Shown one piece after another: positions 13,982 through 21,314 of a stretch of 22,181 nt of DNA (its first letter is position 1; every line of letters begins with the position of its first letter). A program made the position numbers and the translations under genes. The DNA is from CAJQQY01 sp964352225 (GTDB lineage Bacteria > Bacteroidota > Bacteroidia > Chitinophagales > Saprospiraceae). The stretch covers positions 1-22,181 of the forward strand of contig CAYGRM010000067.1 in assembly GCA_964352225.1 (NCBI GenBank), given 5' to 3'. The notes beneath the pieces were generated by a model. It was not told where the DNA came from and ran no database searches. It saw only the letters and a list, made by a program, of their open reading frames with translations.

Positions 13982-15811
13982 GTGAATACTAAGAACCTAA
14001 TTTTATTTTTCTCTTTCGTGCTCATCTCATTTGCCAGTTGTAGAAAAGATAGCCTCACAACTGAAATAATTACTATCCCTACCGAACCTGAAATCAATAT
14101 TGAAGGTACGCTCAACGGATTTATCACAGATAGAAATGGCGATCCAATTTCAGATGTACAAGTAAGCATCTTAAATGCTTTCACTCAAACCAATGAATTT
14201 GGTTTCTTCGAAATCAGAGGTTTAATCAATGAAAAATTTGCAGTAATTAAAGCAGAAAAAATGGGTTACTTCGATCAGTACGAAACGCTTATTCCTTCCA
14301 AAAACACCACTAGTCGGACTAGAATTCAAATGACCGAAAAAGGTGCTTCTGAATCCTTTTCTTCTAATAATGGCGGTGAAGTTTCCATTGGTCAAAACTC
14401 TTCTGTTCAATTTCAAGCAAATAGTTTTGTGGACGAACAAGGTGATCTTTACATAGGTACAGTCAATGTGTATAGTTTTTATATCGATCCAACCGATGCC
14501 GATATTGATCAAATTATGCCTGGAAATATGATGGCTCGAAATACCAATAATGAACTTCAGGTATTGGAAAGTTATGGAATGGTCAATGTTGTTTTGGAAG
14601 GTGATGGAGGACAAAAATTGGATATTAATAAAACAGCCATCTTAACTACCGAAGTACCCAATTCCATTCTAAGTACAGCTCCTGCTGAAATTCCACTTTG
14701 GTATTTTGATGAAGAAAAAGGACTTTGGATGGAAGAAGGAAAAGCCGTTTTACAGAATGGAAAATATGTTGGCGAAGTAGAACACTTTACTTTTTGGAAC
14801 TGTGATGTGCCAGGTGAATTTACTCAAATCTCAGGTCAAATATTTGACAACAAAGGCGTTTCAATTCTTAATGTTCGAATTACTGATCAAGCAACAGGCG
14901 CATCTTTTACTTCATGGACAAACGAGATAGGAGGCTTCGATGGCTTTGTTCCCCAAAATGTAAGTCTATTGTTAGAAGTTTTAGATATCTGCGGAACGAC
15001 AGTACTTTTCTCTCTAAACATCGGGCCATTTTCAAGTGATGTGGAGGACTTAGGAATCTTCAATATTTCAAGTAGCACTAACTTTTCTCTAGTCACGGGA
15101 ACTTTGGTGGATTGTAATCAAGAGCCGATTTCCAATGGGAAAGTAATTTTCTATATCGAAACTCATTCCTTTTACCAACAAACTAGTACCAATGCATCTG
15201 GAGAATTTAGTGCATTAATTCCTACTTGTGATTTAGCTGAAATCGAACTTTCAGGCATAGATTTAAACACAGAATTAGTGAGTGCTACTCAAATATTGCA
15301 GGTCAGTCCAAATATTGATGCTGGTCAAGTAGAAGTATGTATTGATGTTGATCCTTCACTTGGATCAGTTACGATCAATATAGATGGATTTCTTCCAAAA
15401 ATGTTTAACAACTGTTACGTTTCCATTCAGGACATAAATAATGATGATACAGTTAGTTACACTTTTGTCTACCTCGAAGACTTAGGCAATGGGGATACCA
15501 TTCAGTACATTTACCCACTCGAAGAAACTAACAATGATATAAATAATCCCAACTTTGAAGAAAGCTTTTATTTAAGCTATAGTCTTCCAAGTAATGCAAG
15601 TTCATCATTGACATTCGACGCTTATAATAATATTTTTTTTCAAGCTAACACAGTAGTGACAGTTAATCAAGTAGCTTCCAATGTTGGAGAAATTCTAGAA
15701 ATAACAATTGATAATGTGCAAATTTCAGTTAAAGAATTTGATGCAACCGGACCTGATCCGACTACCAATTATCCTAATTCGAGCATTTCATTTTCAGCAG
15801 TAATTAAGTAA
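13982..15811 (+). CDS. Surface lipoprotein with carboxypeptidase-regulatory-like domains (copy B)
   Basis: A 609-residue paralogue of the 9918 gene with the same GTG start, the same lipoprotein signal (lipidated Cys20) and the same domain order. In the first 100 residues about 78 are identical by eye, and long blocks are unchanged (INIEGTLNGFITDRNGDP, STNFSLVTGTLVDCN). Divergence concentrates in the C-terminal 140 residues, where copy B has small insertions (for example DINNDDTVSYTF) and different loops. The frame is fully open although the downstream sigma copy is dead, so the gene seems to be under selection. A different C-terminus with a shared N-terminal scaffold suggests a changed binding specificity; that is inference. 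Both copies could answer to the one surviving sigma factor through their shared promoter motif. Confidence 0.85.
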   Translation: MNTKNLILFFSFVLISFASCRKDSLTTEIITIPTEPEINIEGTLNGFITDRNGDPISDVQVSILNAFTQTNEFGFFEIRGLINEKFAVIKAEKMGYFDQYETLIPSKNTTSRTRIQMTEKGASESFSSNNGGEVSIGQNSSVQFQANSFVDEQGDLYIGTVNVYSFYIDPTDADIDQIMPGNMMARNTNNELQVLESYGMVNVVLEGDGGQKLDINKTAILTTEVPNSILSTAPAEIPLWYFDEEKGLWMEEGKAVLQNGKYVGEVEHFTFWNCDVPGEFTQISGQIFDNKGVSILNVRITDQATGASFTSWTNEIGGFDGFVPQNVSLLLEVLDICGTTVLFSLNIGPFSSDVEDLGIFNISSSTNFSLVTGTLVDCNQEPISNGKVIFYIETHSFYQQTSTNASGEFSALIPTCDLAEIELSGIDLNTELVSATQILQVSPNIDAGQVEVCIDVDPSLGSVTINIDGFLPKMFNNCYVSIQDINNDDTVSYTFVYLEDLGNGDTIQYIYPLEETNNDINNPNFEESFYLSYSLPSNASSSLTFDAYNNIFFQANTVVTVNQVASNVGEILEITIDNVQISVKEFDATGPDPTTNYPNSSISFSAVIK

Positions 15812-15851
15812 GATACAACTTAGCTTTACAAGCCATCATATCATTATATAG

Positions 15852-15906
15852 GACAAAAATCAGCAAGGGGAGAAAGCTCTCTTTCTCCCCTTGCTGATTT
15901 TTTGTC
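15852..15906 (+). repeat. Perfected 25-bp hairpin in the broken sigma gene
   Basis: 15852-15876 pairs with 15881-15906 over 25 bp around a CTCT loop with one extra T in the right arm. The inner ten pairs correspond to the coding hairpin of copy A. The outer 15 pairs are new on the right side only: GCTGATTTTTTGTC is the reverse complement of the left arm, replacing the ancestral TTTGCTCCTCGAG. The right arm has six T, matching the six A of copy A, so it was probably copied before the left arm lost one A. Confidence 0.8.
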
Positions 15907-16055
15907 ATTTACATAAGGAATTTGAATATCTAACAAGGAAAATGGATTTGAGAAGTTTGACTATGATAATTTGACCATGTTAGTTCGTCAAACTTCTCAA
16001 ATCTCAAATCCTTATTCTTAAATCGATATTCAAAAAATCGCTTATGTCAATGACA
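15903..16055. mobile_element. Palindromic insert (MITE-like) within the sigma remnant
   Basis: The ends TGTCATTTACATAAG (15903-15917) and CTTATGTCAATGACA (16041-16055) are inverted repeats with one mismatch in 15. Inside, GATTTGAGAAGTTTGAC (about 15944-15960) matches its reverse complement near 15988-16004, and GAATATC/GATATTC also pair, so most of the 153 bp folds on itself. There is no coding capacity. Sequence absent from copy A at the homologous place shows it is an insertion. A target duplication is not clear, since the flanks are C-rich on both sides. Confidence 0.65.
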
Positions 16056-16155
16056 TTGCCCTTTGCTCCACGAGTGATGACAATTTGTAGTCGTTATCCT
16101 TCGCAAAATGTTATAGCACAAGACTTTATGCAAGATTGCTTTATCCATGTTTTTG

Positions 16156-16190
16156 AAAAAATCGCACCCAGAAATGAGTGCGATTTTTTT
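16156..16190. terminator. Bidirectional terminator
   Basis: Twelve perfect pairs, AAAAAATCGCAC (16156-16167) with GTGCGATTTTTT (16178-16189), surround a 10-nt loop. It serves the end of unit B on the plus strand and the lipoprotein gene at 16225-16626 on the minus strand, which stops 35 nt away. Unit B homology ends at its left foot. Confidence 0.9.
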
Positions 16191-16224
16191 AGTCATCTTG
16201 TATGTTCAATAAACTTTGTCCTAA

Positions 16225-16626
16225 TTATTGAACCGTAAAAGTTACCTCCACAGGGGCTGTATGTTCCCCTTCCATATCATGCGAAACAGCTTTGATTTTG
16301 AAAGTTCCAGTAGCGGTAGGAGTATAAGCTGAAGTATTATCATATCCATAACTTCCAGCCGTGTGAGCATGATTATCAAGCAAAGTTTCAATCGTATTCC
16401 CATCTGCATTTAAGACAAAAATTTTGACATGATGGATCACTTCTTCCTCTCCCCTCGCAAAATTTACTTTTACGTGCATCGGTTCATTTACATTTATCAC
16501 AGCATTTGCCGTTGGTTGCTCAATGGTAATATTAACCTCATAAGGAGTATCCATAACCTCATCGTCATCTTTACAACCAAACGAAACGACTGTCAAAAGA
16601 GCAAATAATAAAAGGAAATTTTTCAT
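16225..16626 (-). CDS. Small lipoprotein with Ig-like fold
   Basis: A 133-residue lipoprotein. MKNFLLLFALLTVVSFGC is the signal, with lipidated Cys18 followed by KDDDE. That acidic stretch after the Cys is typical of surface-exported lipoproteins in Bacteroidota. The mature part alternates as a single Ig-like beta sandwich (VNITIEQPTANAVINVNEP, MHVKVNFARGEEEVIHHVKI, and a final HTAPVEVTFTV). Seven His residues are clustered (MHVKV, IHHVKI, DNHAHTAG, SHDMEGEHTA), which may point to metal binding, though this is speculative. It is not linked to the sigma unit: it is transcribed towards it and separated by a bidirectional terminator. Function unknown. Confidence 0.75.
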   Translation of the reverse strand: MKNFLLLFALLTVVSFGCKDDDEVMDTPYEVNITIEQPTANAVINVNEPMHVKVNFARGEEEVIHHVKIFVLNADGNTIETLLDNHAHTAGSYGYDNTSAYTPTATGTFKIKAVSHDMEGEHTAPVEVTFTVQ

Positions 16627-16877
16627 ATAATAAGATTTTAAAAATTTGATAATAAGTGATTTTTTGATGTTGTAAATATAGAATCTTACTTCATTTTAAT
16701 CTGTAACCTAGTTCACAGAAATTTTATTTTAACACTAAAACAAACAAAATGTCAGATGCTTTTCTTTTCACAAAAACACAAATTGTTTCAAACATATTAT
16801 TTATATTTCGCAATTATTTGTATTTTTCGCCTTCTGAAACCTCATTTAGAAAGTGAATTAAAACAAAAGATTTAATC

Positions 16878-18212
16878 ATGGTAGATTTTATGGAAATTAT
16901 ATTTTTGGGCGTAGGATTATTGATTGGAGCATTGGCAGCCTGGTTTATTGCCAAATATAAATTTACTAGTCGAACTAGCAGTCTTCCGCTTGATGAAATA
17001 AATGATAAATATGTACTCAGAGAAATTCATGAATCTATGCAAAACCAAGCTGATTTATTTCGAGATGATCTATTGGACAAAGAGCAAGAACTAAGGCAAC
17101 TAGGTAGTCAACTTTCTGCTAGGGAAAATGAAATTTTGAATATCAATGAAAAATTAGCTACCCAAAAATCAGAAGTTGAGAATCTTCAACAACGCTTCCA
17201 AACTGAATTCGAAAATATCGCCAATCGATTATTGGAAGAGAAAAGCCAAAAATTTTCGCAGCAAAATCAATTACAACTCAATCATATTTTAAATCCTTTA
17301 AAAGAAAAAATTCAAGAATTTGAAACGGGCGTCAATGCCCGTTTTTTAGAGGAAACACGTGATCGAATTTCTTTAAAAAAAGAAATTGAACAGCTGCGAG
17401 ATTTGAATATGCAGTTGAGTTTGGATGCGAATAATTTAGCAAGTGCACTTAAGGGTGAATCCAAAACTCAAGGCGATTGGGGAGAATTCAGATTAGAAAT
17501 GATTTTGGAAAAAGCAGGTTTACAAAAAGATATTCACTATGTAACTCAATCGAGTTTTAAAGATCATGAAGGGAGAGAAAAACGACCTGATTTCATTATC
17601 AATTTACCCGAGGGAAAACACTTGATTATCGATTCAAAAGTTTCGTTGACTGCTTACGAAAAATACTTTAACGCAGATGACGAGGAGAAAAAAGTCAAAC
17701 ACCTTAAACGACATATCGACAGCACTCGCAACCACATTAAGGATTTGAATAAAAAAAATTATCAACAATTATATCAAATTAATTCGCCTGATTATTTATT
17801 GATGTTTGTGCCAATTGAACCAGCTTTTAATTTAGCGGTGAGGGAGGATAAAAAATTATTCTTGGAAGCATTGGATCGGAATATTGTGATGGTGACCACT
17901 TCTACCCTTTTGGCAACAATGCGCACGGTAGCTTATATTTGGAAACAAGAAAAACAGAAAAATTCAGTAATCGAAATCGCACGACAAAGCGGTTTATTGT
18001 ATGATAAATTCGTCAATTTTGTGGATGACCTAAAAGGGATTGGTATTCGAATAGATGGAGCAAAAAGTGCCTATGATGATGCGATGAATAAATTAGTAGA
18101 TTCGAAAAAATATGGCGATACGTTGATTGGGCGTGCGGAAAGGATTAAAGAATTAGGTGCGAAAACGAATAAAACTTTACCGAAGGAATTGACTGATTTA
18201 GTTGACACCTAA
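16878..18212 (+). CDS. rmuC: DNA recombination protein RmuC
   Basis: A 444-residue RmuC-family protein. The family limits recombination at inverted repeats in E. coli and carries a PD-(D/E)XK-type nuclease domain. Residues about 5-26 are a membrane anchor (IIFLGVGLLIGALAAWFIA). Residues about 50-190 are a long coiled coil rich in Gln/Glu/Lys. The nuclease region follows: GDWGEFRLE (199-207, with Glu203), RPDFII (Asp238) and IDSKVS (Asp252, Lys254), then the family blocks YLLMFVPIEPAFNLAV and VMVTTSTLLATMRTVAYIW. Length and motif order fit an intact gene. A Met four codons downstream is an alternative start. It is transcribed alone. Confidence 0.93.
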   Translation: MVDFMEIIFLGVGLLIGALAAWFIAKYKFTSRTSSLPLDEINDKYVLREIHESMQNQADLFRDDLLDKEQELRQLGSQLSARENEILNINEKLATQKSEVENLQQRFQTEFENIANRLLEEKSQKFSQQNQLQLNHILNPLKEKIQEFETGVNARFLEETRDRISLKKEIEQLRDLNMQLSLDANNLASALKGESKTQGDWGEFRLEMILEKAGLQKDIHYVTQSSFKDHEGREKRPDFIINLPEGKHLIIDSKVSLTAYEKYFNADDEEKKVKHLKRHIDSTRNHIKDLNKKNYQQLYQINSPDYLLMFVPIEPAFNLAVREDKKLFLEALDRNIVMVTTSTLLATMRTVAYIWKQEKQKNSVIEIARQSGLLYDKFVNFVDDLKGIGIRIDGAKSAYDDAMNKLVDSKKYGDTLIGRAERIKELGAKTNKTLPKELTDLVDT

Positions 18213-18387
18213 TACGCAGCTACCGACTTTAGTTTATAACAAAAGAGAGTACATCATTTTTTTATAAAAAAATAACCTCTTCAAAAGTAATTTAAAGAAT
18301 AATTATCTTAATTCCTTTTCAGAATTTTATAATTCACCTCTTTTCTAAATAATCTTGAAAATAAAAATTGATCATACTATATTTTTT
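18213..18387. other. Spacer between rmuC and the orphan gene
   Basis: AT-rich convergent spacer. I see no clear stem-loop terminator and no gene, although transcription from both sides should end here. Confidence 0.4.
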
Positions 18388-19002
18388 TCACCTTACTCCT
18401 GGCCATTTATTCTGATTCACTATAAAGTTATTATTTCTTAAATCTCTTTTTAATTTATCCAGAACAAATTGAGCCCATGTTGAAGGGAGATCTCTTCCTT
18501 CTTGATAATTGGGTCTTCCATTTACAAGTTGGAATTTCCCAATATTTCTACCAGAGCTAAAAACCCCCTCTGGATTAGATTGCCCTCCTGCATTTCCTAT
18601 AATTCCCCATCCAAGACAATTGGCCTGAGAAACCAATACTCTATTACACAATGTCCTATGTGCAAAACCATCTACTCCTTGCAAATTACCGGCTATTTGA
18701 TCTGGAACTACAATAATGTCATTAGCACCATAATATGATTCTGCTGCAATTTTTGCTGTTCTTCTCGCTCGATTGGTTCTCGGATCTAAAAAGAGTGATT
18801 CATAAATCAACGGATCATTTGTAGTCTTCACACAAGGACGCATATGAAAAGTACCATCTGTAATATCAGTTAAACCTATAAAAGTATCGTAATATCTATT
18901 TTGACTAAGATTCCATAATTCAATTGATCTTGGATGAACACTAGAACGACTTAACAAACTTCTAGGAACTCTTTCTGTAAAAGGAGGCGGTGGTATAGGC
19001 AT
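18388..19002 (-). CDS. Orphan protein of unknown function
   Basis: A 204-residue protein that I do not recognise. There is no signal peptide or membrane helix. It starts with a proline run (MPIPPPPF). The centre has DPRTNRARRTAKIAAESYYG, then DIIVVPDQIAGNLQGVDGFA with HRTLCNRVLVSQANCLGWG, a Gly/Asn-rich stretch (IIGNAGGQSNPEGVFSSGRN), and a basic end (LDKLKRDLRNNNFIVNQNK). His, Cys and Asn residues in GFAHRTLCNRV and QANCLGWG could form an active site, but I see no known catalytic pattern. It is transcribed away from the DUF2589 genes, with 639 bp between them containing two copies of a CACAAATCTTGTG-type site. A shared role with that cluster is possible but rests only on position. Confidence 0.65.
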   Translation of the reverse strand: MPIPPPPFTERVPRSLLSRSSVHPRSIELWNLSQNRYYDTFIGLTDITDGTFHMRPCVKTTNDPLIYESLFLDPRTNRARRTAKIAAESYYGANDIIVVPDQIAGNLQGVDGFAHRTLCNRVLVSQANCLGWGIIGNAGGQSNPEGVFSSGRNIGKFQLVNGRPNYQEGRDLPSTWAQFVLDKLKRDLRNNNFIVNQNKWPGVR

Positions 19003-19641
19003 TGGTTTTCATTTAGTTTAAAACAATAAAAAAAATCTATTGTAAAAATAGATAATATTGAAAACTACCATTAGCACAAATCTTGTGAACACCTTCACAT
19101 TTCATGTAAATATTCCATTTTTTTCATCCCCACTTTTTTTGCTTTCAATTTTCTAAAAAAAAAGTGGTTCTTAGACAAATCTTGTGGAAACAACTTTGAG
19201 AACTCCGAGGGGAAGGAAAAGAGGGAAAGCTAGAGTTCTTAAAGTCAATCGCTTTAACAACTTTAGCTCTTCTACTCGCCCGCTCACGAAGTTATCAAAG
19301 CTACACCACAGAATTTGTCAAAGAACCAAAAAATTAAATGCAAAAAACATTCACAATCAATTAATTACCTCGTATTAATTTGGTTCTCATCCGATAAACT
19401 ACATAAAAAAAAAGATTTTTCCATCCAGTCAACCAAACGGAATAATTTGATATCTTCAAAAAAAACACGTCATGAATACCCTTAATTTGCGTTGATTGTA
19501 AGAAAAATGCTAGAATTTGTCAAATTCATCTAGGTAATATTCACCTATAGTTTAGTTATTTGGGATAGTCCTTCTGATGTATTAAATACTTAATATGTCT
19601 AATTTGAAAAATCAATTTTTTAACCTCAAAAAAAGAACCTT
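19003..19641. other. Long divergent intergenic region with dyads and direct repeats
   Basis: The 639 bp between the orphan gene and the first DUF2589 gene hold several structures. TTAGCACAAATCTTGTG (19071-19087) and TTAGACAAATCTTGTG (19171-19186) form a direct repeat, each with a dyad. A hairpin lies between them (CCAC plus seven T at 19130-19140, with an A run plus GTGG at 19155-19167). A second inverted repeat, AACTTTGAGAACTC near 19193-19206 with GAGTTCTTAAAGT near 19231, surrounds a purine-rich core. A perfect dyad, GAATTTG-T-CAAATTC, lies at 19513-19527. A 64-codon frame starting with GTG at 19184 has no recognisable product. No confident promoter was found. Confidence 0.5.
19513..19527. 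promoter_or_regulatory. Perfect 7-1-7 dyad, possible operator
   Basis: GAATTTG and CAAATTC flank a central T. The half sequence AGAATTTGTCAAA also occurs as a direct copy near 19310. The site lies 114 nt before the start of the first DUF2589 gene, a plausible operator position. No cognate regulator gene is in the window. Confidence 0.3.
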
Positions 19642-20268
19642 ATGGCACTCGAAAACAGATTAGCCTCCATCCCCTTTGGCCATCTTATTGGCGCACCTCT
19701 TAATGCAGCTATTGAAGCTCAAGCTAGGGCTGCAATGACTACCGTTGATTTTATAAAAGCAGTCGGATTGGATGAAAATGAAAATGTTAAGTACATTACA
19801 TTTAAAATGAAGCAGGCCGTTCCTGCTGTTCCTGAAAAACCTGCTGTTTTTGCTAAGGATGGTACCACTATTTTGACACCTAAGGTGGATAAAGTAGATG
19901 CGACTACTAAAGATGTTTCTATTGAAGTCCCGCTCCTAACCATTATTCCTATTCCCTTTATTCGCATTGATGATATGAATATTGCATTTAAAGCTAGCCT
20001 GACTGAGTCAGGTGAATCCTCTAATGAAGTAAAAACAGGAGTTGCCGCAACAGTAACTGGAAAAGGATCTTATAATACCTTTTTTACAAAATTTGAGATG
20101 TCTGCAACAGTATCGAGTAAAAGAGACTCAACTTCTACCAGAAGCTCAAAATATTCAGTCGAATATAATATGGATATCAATGTTCATGCAGTACAGGATG
20201 ATATGCCTGCTGGTATGGCAGCAATACTTGGTGCATTGACTTCGAATCTAGAAAACCAAGTAAAATAA
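19642..20268 (+). CDS. DUF2589-family protein (1)
   Basis: A 208-residue protein with the features I associate with DUF2589. An N-terminal amphipathic helix region comes first (FGHLIGAPLNAAIEAQ, then TTVDFIKAVGLDEN). A strand follows (VKYITFKM), then a Pro/Ala/Val-rich loop with PAVPEKPAVFAKDG, the family core VPLLTIIPIPFIRIDDM, and a closing NINVHAVQDDMPAGMAAIL-type end (here DINVHAVQDDMPAGM). No signal peptide or membrane span. The family has no established function. The Ser/Thr-rich stretch at about 145-165 (SSKRDSTSTRSSKYS) looks flexible. It is the first of four same-strand genes and is separated by 188 nt, with a promoter, from the next. A T-tract/AACC/A-tract leader lies just before its ATG. 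Confidence 0.82.
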   Translation: MALENRLASIPFGHLIGAPLNAAIEAQARAAMTTVDFIKAVGLDENENVKYITFKMKQAVPAVPEKPAVFAKDGTTILTPKVDKVDATTKDVSIEVPLLTIIPIPFIRIDDMNIAFKASLTESGESSNEVKTGVAATVTGKGSYNTFFTKFEMSATVSSKRDSTSTRSSKYSVEYNMDINVHAVQDDMPAGMAAILGALTSNLENQVK

Positions 20269-20398
20269 TAATAACAAAACTAGCAATGGTTCAATATATT
20301 TTTTAACCACCAAACGGGATATTGCTTTATTTTTAAAATGCCTTGATCATATTGATAGCAAAGTTACTTTCAACTGTGCTTCAATATGGTCAGACATT

Positions 20399-20428
20399 TT
20401 GAGAAACGATTCAAAGTAACTATTTTTA
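20399..20428 (+). promoter_or_regulatory. Promoter TTG-N19-TATTTTTA for the middle gene
   Basis: TTG at 20399-20401 (as TTTTG) and TATTTTTA at 20421-20428 match the Bacteroidota -33/-7 promoter with the classic 19-nt spacer and seven of eight -7 bases. The start codon is 28 nt further. Two interleaved inverted repeats overlap it: GATCATATTGA at 20345 with TCAATATGGTC at 20381, and AGTTACTTT at 20363 with AAAGTAACT at 20413. Confidence 0.6.
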
Positions 20429-20456
20429 GAAAAAACCAAAATTAAAAAACAACTCT

Positions 20457-21269
20457 ATGGCAGAATTACATCACATAGTTGGTTCATTACTCCGTGATAT
20501 TTCTCAAGCTAGAATGGTATCTGATATATATTCTAGAAATATTAGCAACTACTATGAGCAAGATCCTTTACTCAGAAGGTTCCCTACCCCACGTGCTGAA
20601 ATAGATGAAGTTGAAATTGATCTAAAATTTATCTTGGAGGGAATGATTTCAAATCCATCCCAAAATGAAAGTAGAGAAACTTCCTGCGTTTCCCTTTTCA
20701 CCAATTATAGCTTTGCGGTAACTGAAAATTTTTTCTCCATACTTATTACTGAATCAAAACCAGTACATAATAAAATGACAGAGGAAAATAGAGATCGTTT
20801 GATTTCTAATGATCCAAAACAGGCTAGTGGTTGGGCACAATTTGAATATCGAATATATGTAAAACAAAGTTTAGTTCTTCTCTTTCAAAGAAATAGAGAT
20901 CGATTTATTGTAAATGGAACTCTCCAAGAAGTAGTAGTTTATGCTGAAGTTCGGAAGATTTTAGAAGATTGGGCTAACACCTTGTTAGATGACCCAAATC
21001 TTAAAAAAACAGAGATTCGATCCATAAGATCAAAAACACTCAAAGTTCTAGATCTAAAAAAATCTATCAAAGAAATGGCAAAACCAATTCTAGAGGTCGA
21101 ATCAGGAGATGGTGATCTTAAACTAGATATTGACGTAACCTTAGCAAAATTAATGGAAGCACCTGAAGCAGCTATTTCTTCTATTAAAATTAAATCCAAA
21201 GTCAGAAATTATGTTTGGAGTAAAATAGAACATGAAGGTCAGACTCAACGAAGGTTGAATCCTGAATAA
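20457..21269 (+). CDS. Uncharacterised protein with DUF2589-like N-terminal motifs
   Basis: A 270-residue soluble protein without signal peptide or membrane helix. I know no named family for it, but two stretches echo its DUF2589 neighbours. HIVGSLLRDISQARMVSDIY lines up with the LIGAPL...A...DFI helix, and RRFPTPRAEIDEVEIDLKF lines up with the IPIPFIRIDDMNIAFKA strand. Beyond about residue 60 it has its own central domain (CVSLFTNYSFAVTENFFSIL, SGWAQFEYRIYVKQSLVLLF, FIVNGTLQEVVVYAEVRKI) and a charged C-terminus with an acidic GDGDLKLDIDVTLAKLMEAP segment. It has its own promoter and is followed after 45 nt by the second DUF2589 gene, so these probably form one transcript. I read it as a third, larger subunit of the same assembly. 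Confidence 0.7.
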   Translation: MAELHHIVGSLLRDISQARMVSDIYSRNISNYYEQDPLLRRFPTPRAEIDEVEIDLKFILEGMISNPSQNESRETSCVSLFTNYSFAVTENFFSILITESKPVHNKMTEENRDRLISNDPKQASGWAQFEYRIYVKQSLVLLFQRNRDRFIVNGTLQEVVVYAEVRKILEDWANTLLDDPNLKKTEIRSIRSKTLKVLDLKKSIKEMAKPILEVESGDGDLKLDIDVTLAKLMEAPEAAISSIKIKSKVRNYVWSKIEHEGQTQRRLNPE

Positions 21270-21314
21270 TATCTTCCCATTCTATTCTTTTTTTTAACCC
21301 TAAAAAAAACCAAA

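Larger units (their letters stand above)
13759..16158 (+). repeat. Tandem duplication, unit B (degraded)
   Basis: Second copy of 9684-11913. The terminator, promoter 10-mers, leader and lipoprotein gene are kept; the sigma gene is broken; homology stops at about 16158, where a terminator hairpin begins. No anti-sigma copy follows. Same orientation and direct adjacency identify a tandem duplication followed by decay of the regulatory genes while the lipoprotein frame stayed open. Confidence 0.9.
15817..16158 (+). pseudogene. Broken second copy of the ECF sigma gene
   Basis: 15826-15890 corresponds to the first codons of the sigma gene (LQAIISLY, then RT) but has five A where copy A has six, shifting the frame. 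Homology resumes at about 16058 with FAPRVMTICSRYPSQNV, AQDFMQDCFIHVFEK and stops at 16158. Between the two parts lie a right palindrome arm and a 153-bp palindromic insert. Regions 2 (second half) and 4 and the overlapping anti-sigma gene are absent. No functional sigma factor can be made. The residues that remain are still close to copy A, so the break looks fairly recent relative to the duplication. Confidence 0.85.

Noticed and set aside
14222..14614. 130-codon minus-strand frame inside the second lipoprotein gene
   Set aside because: It is opposite a well-conserved coding region and has no counterpart of equal length in copy A.
16044..16238. Short plus-strand frame containing sigma region 2 residues
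   Set aside because: It is the 3' piece of the broken sigma copy reading on into a terminator and the convergent gene; it is not a gene of its own.
19184..19378. 64-codon frame starting at GTG with a basic RGRKRGKARV segment
   Set aside because: It has no leader, no recognisable product, and it overlaps an inverted repeat. Kept only as part of the intergenic description.
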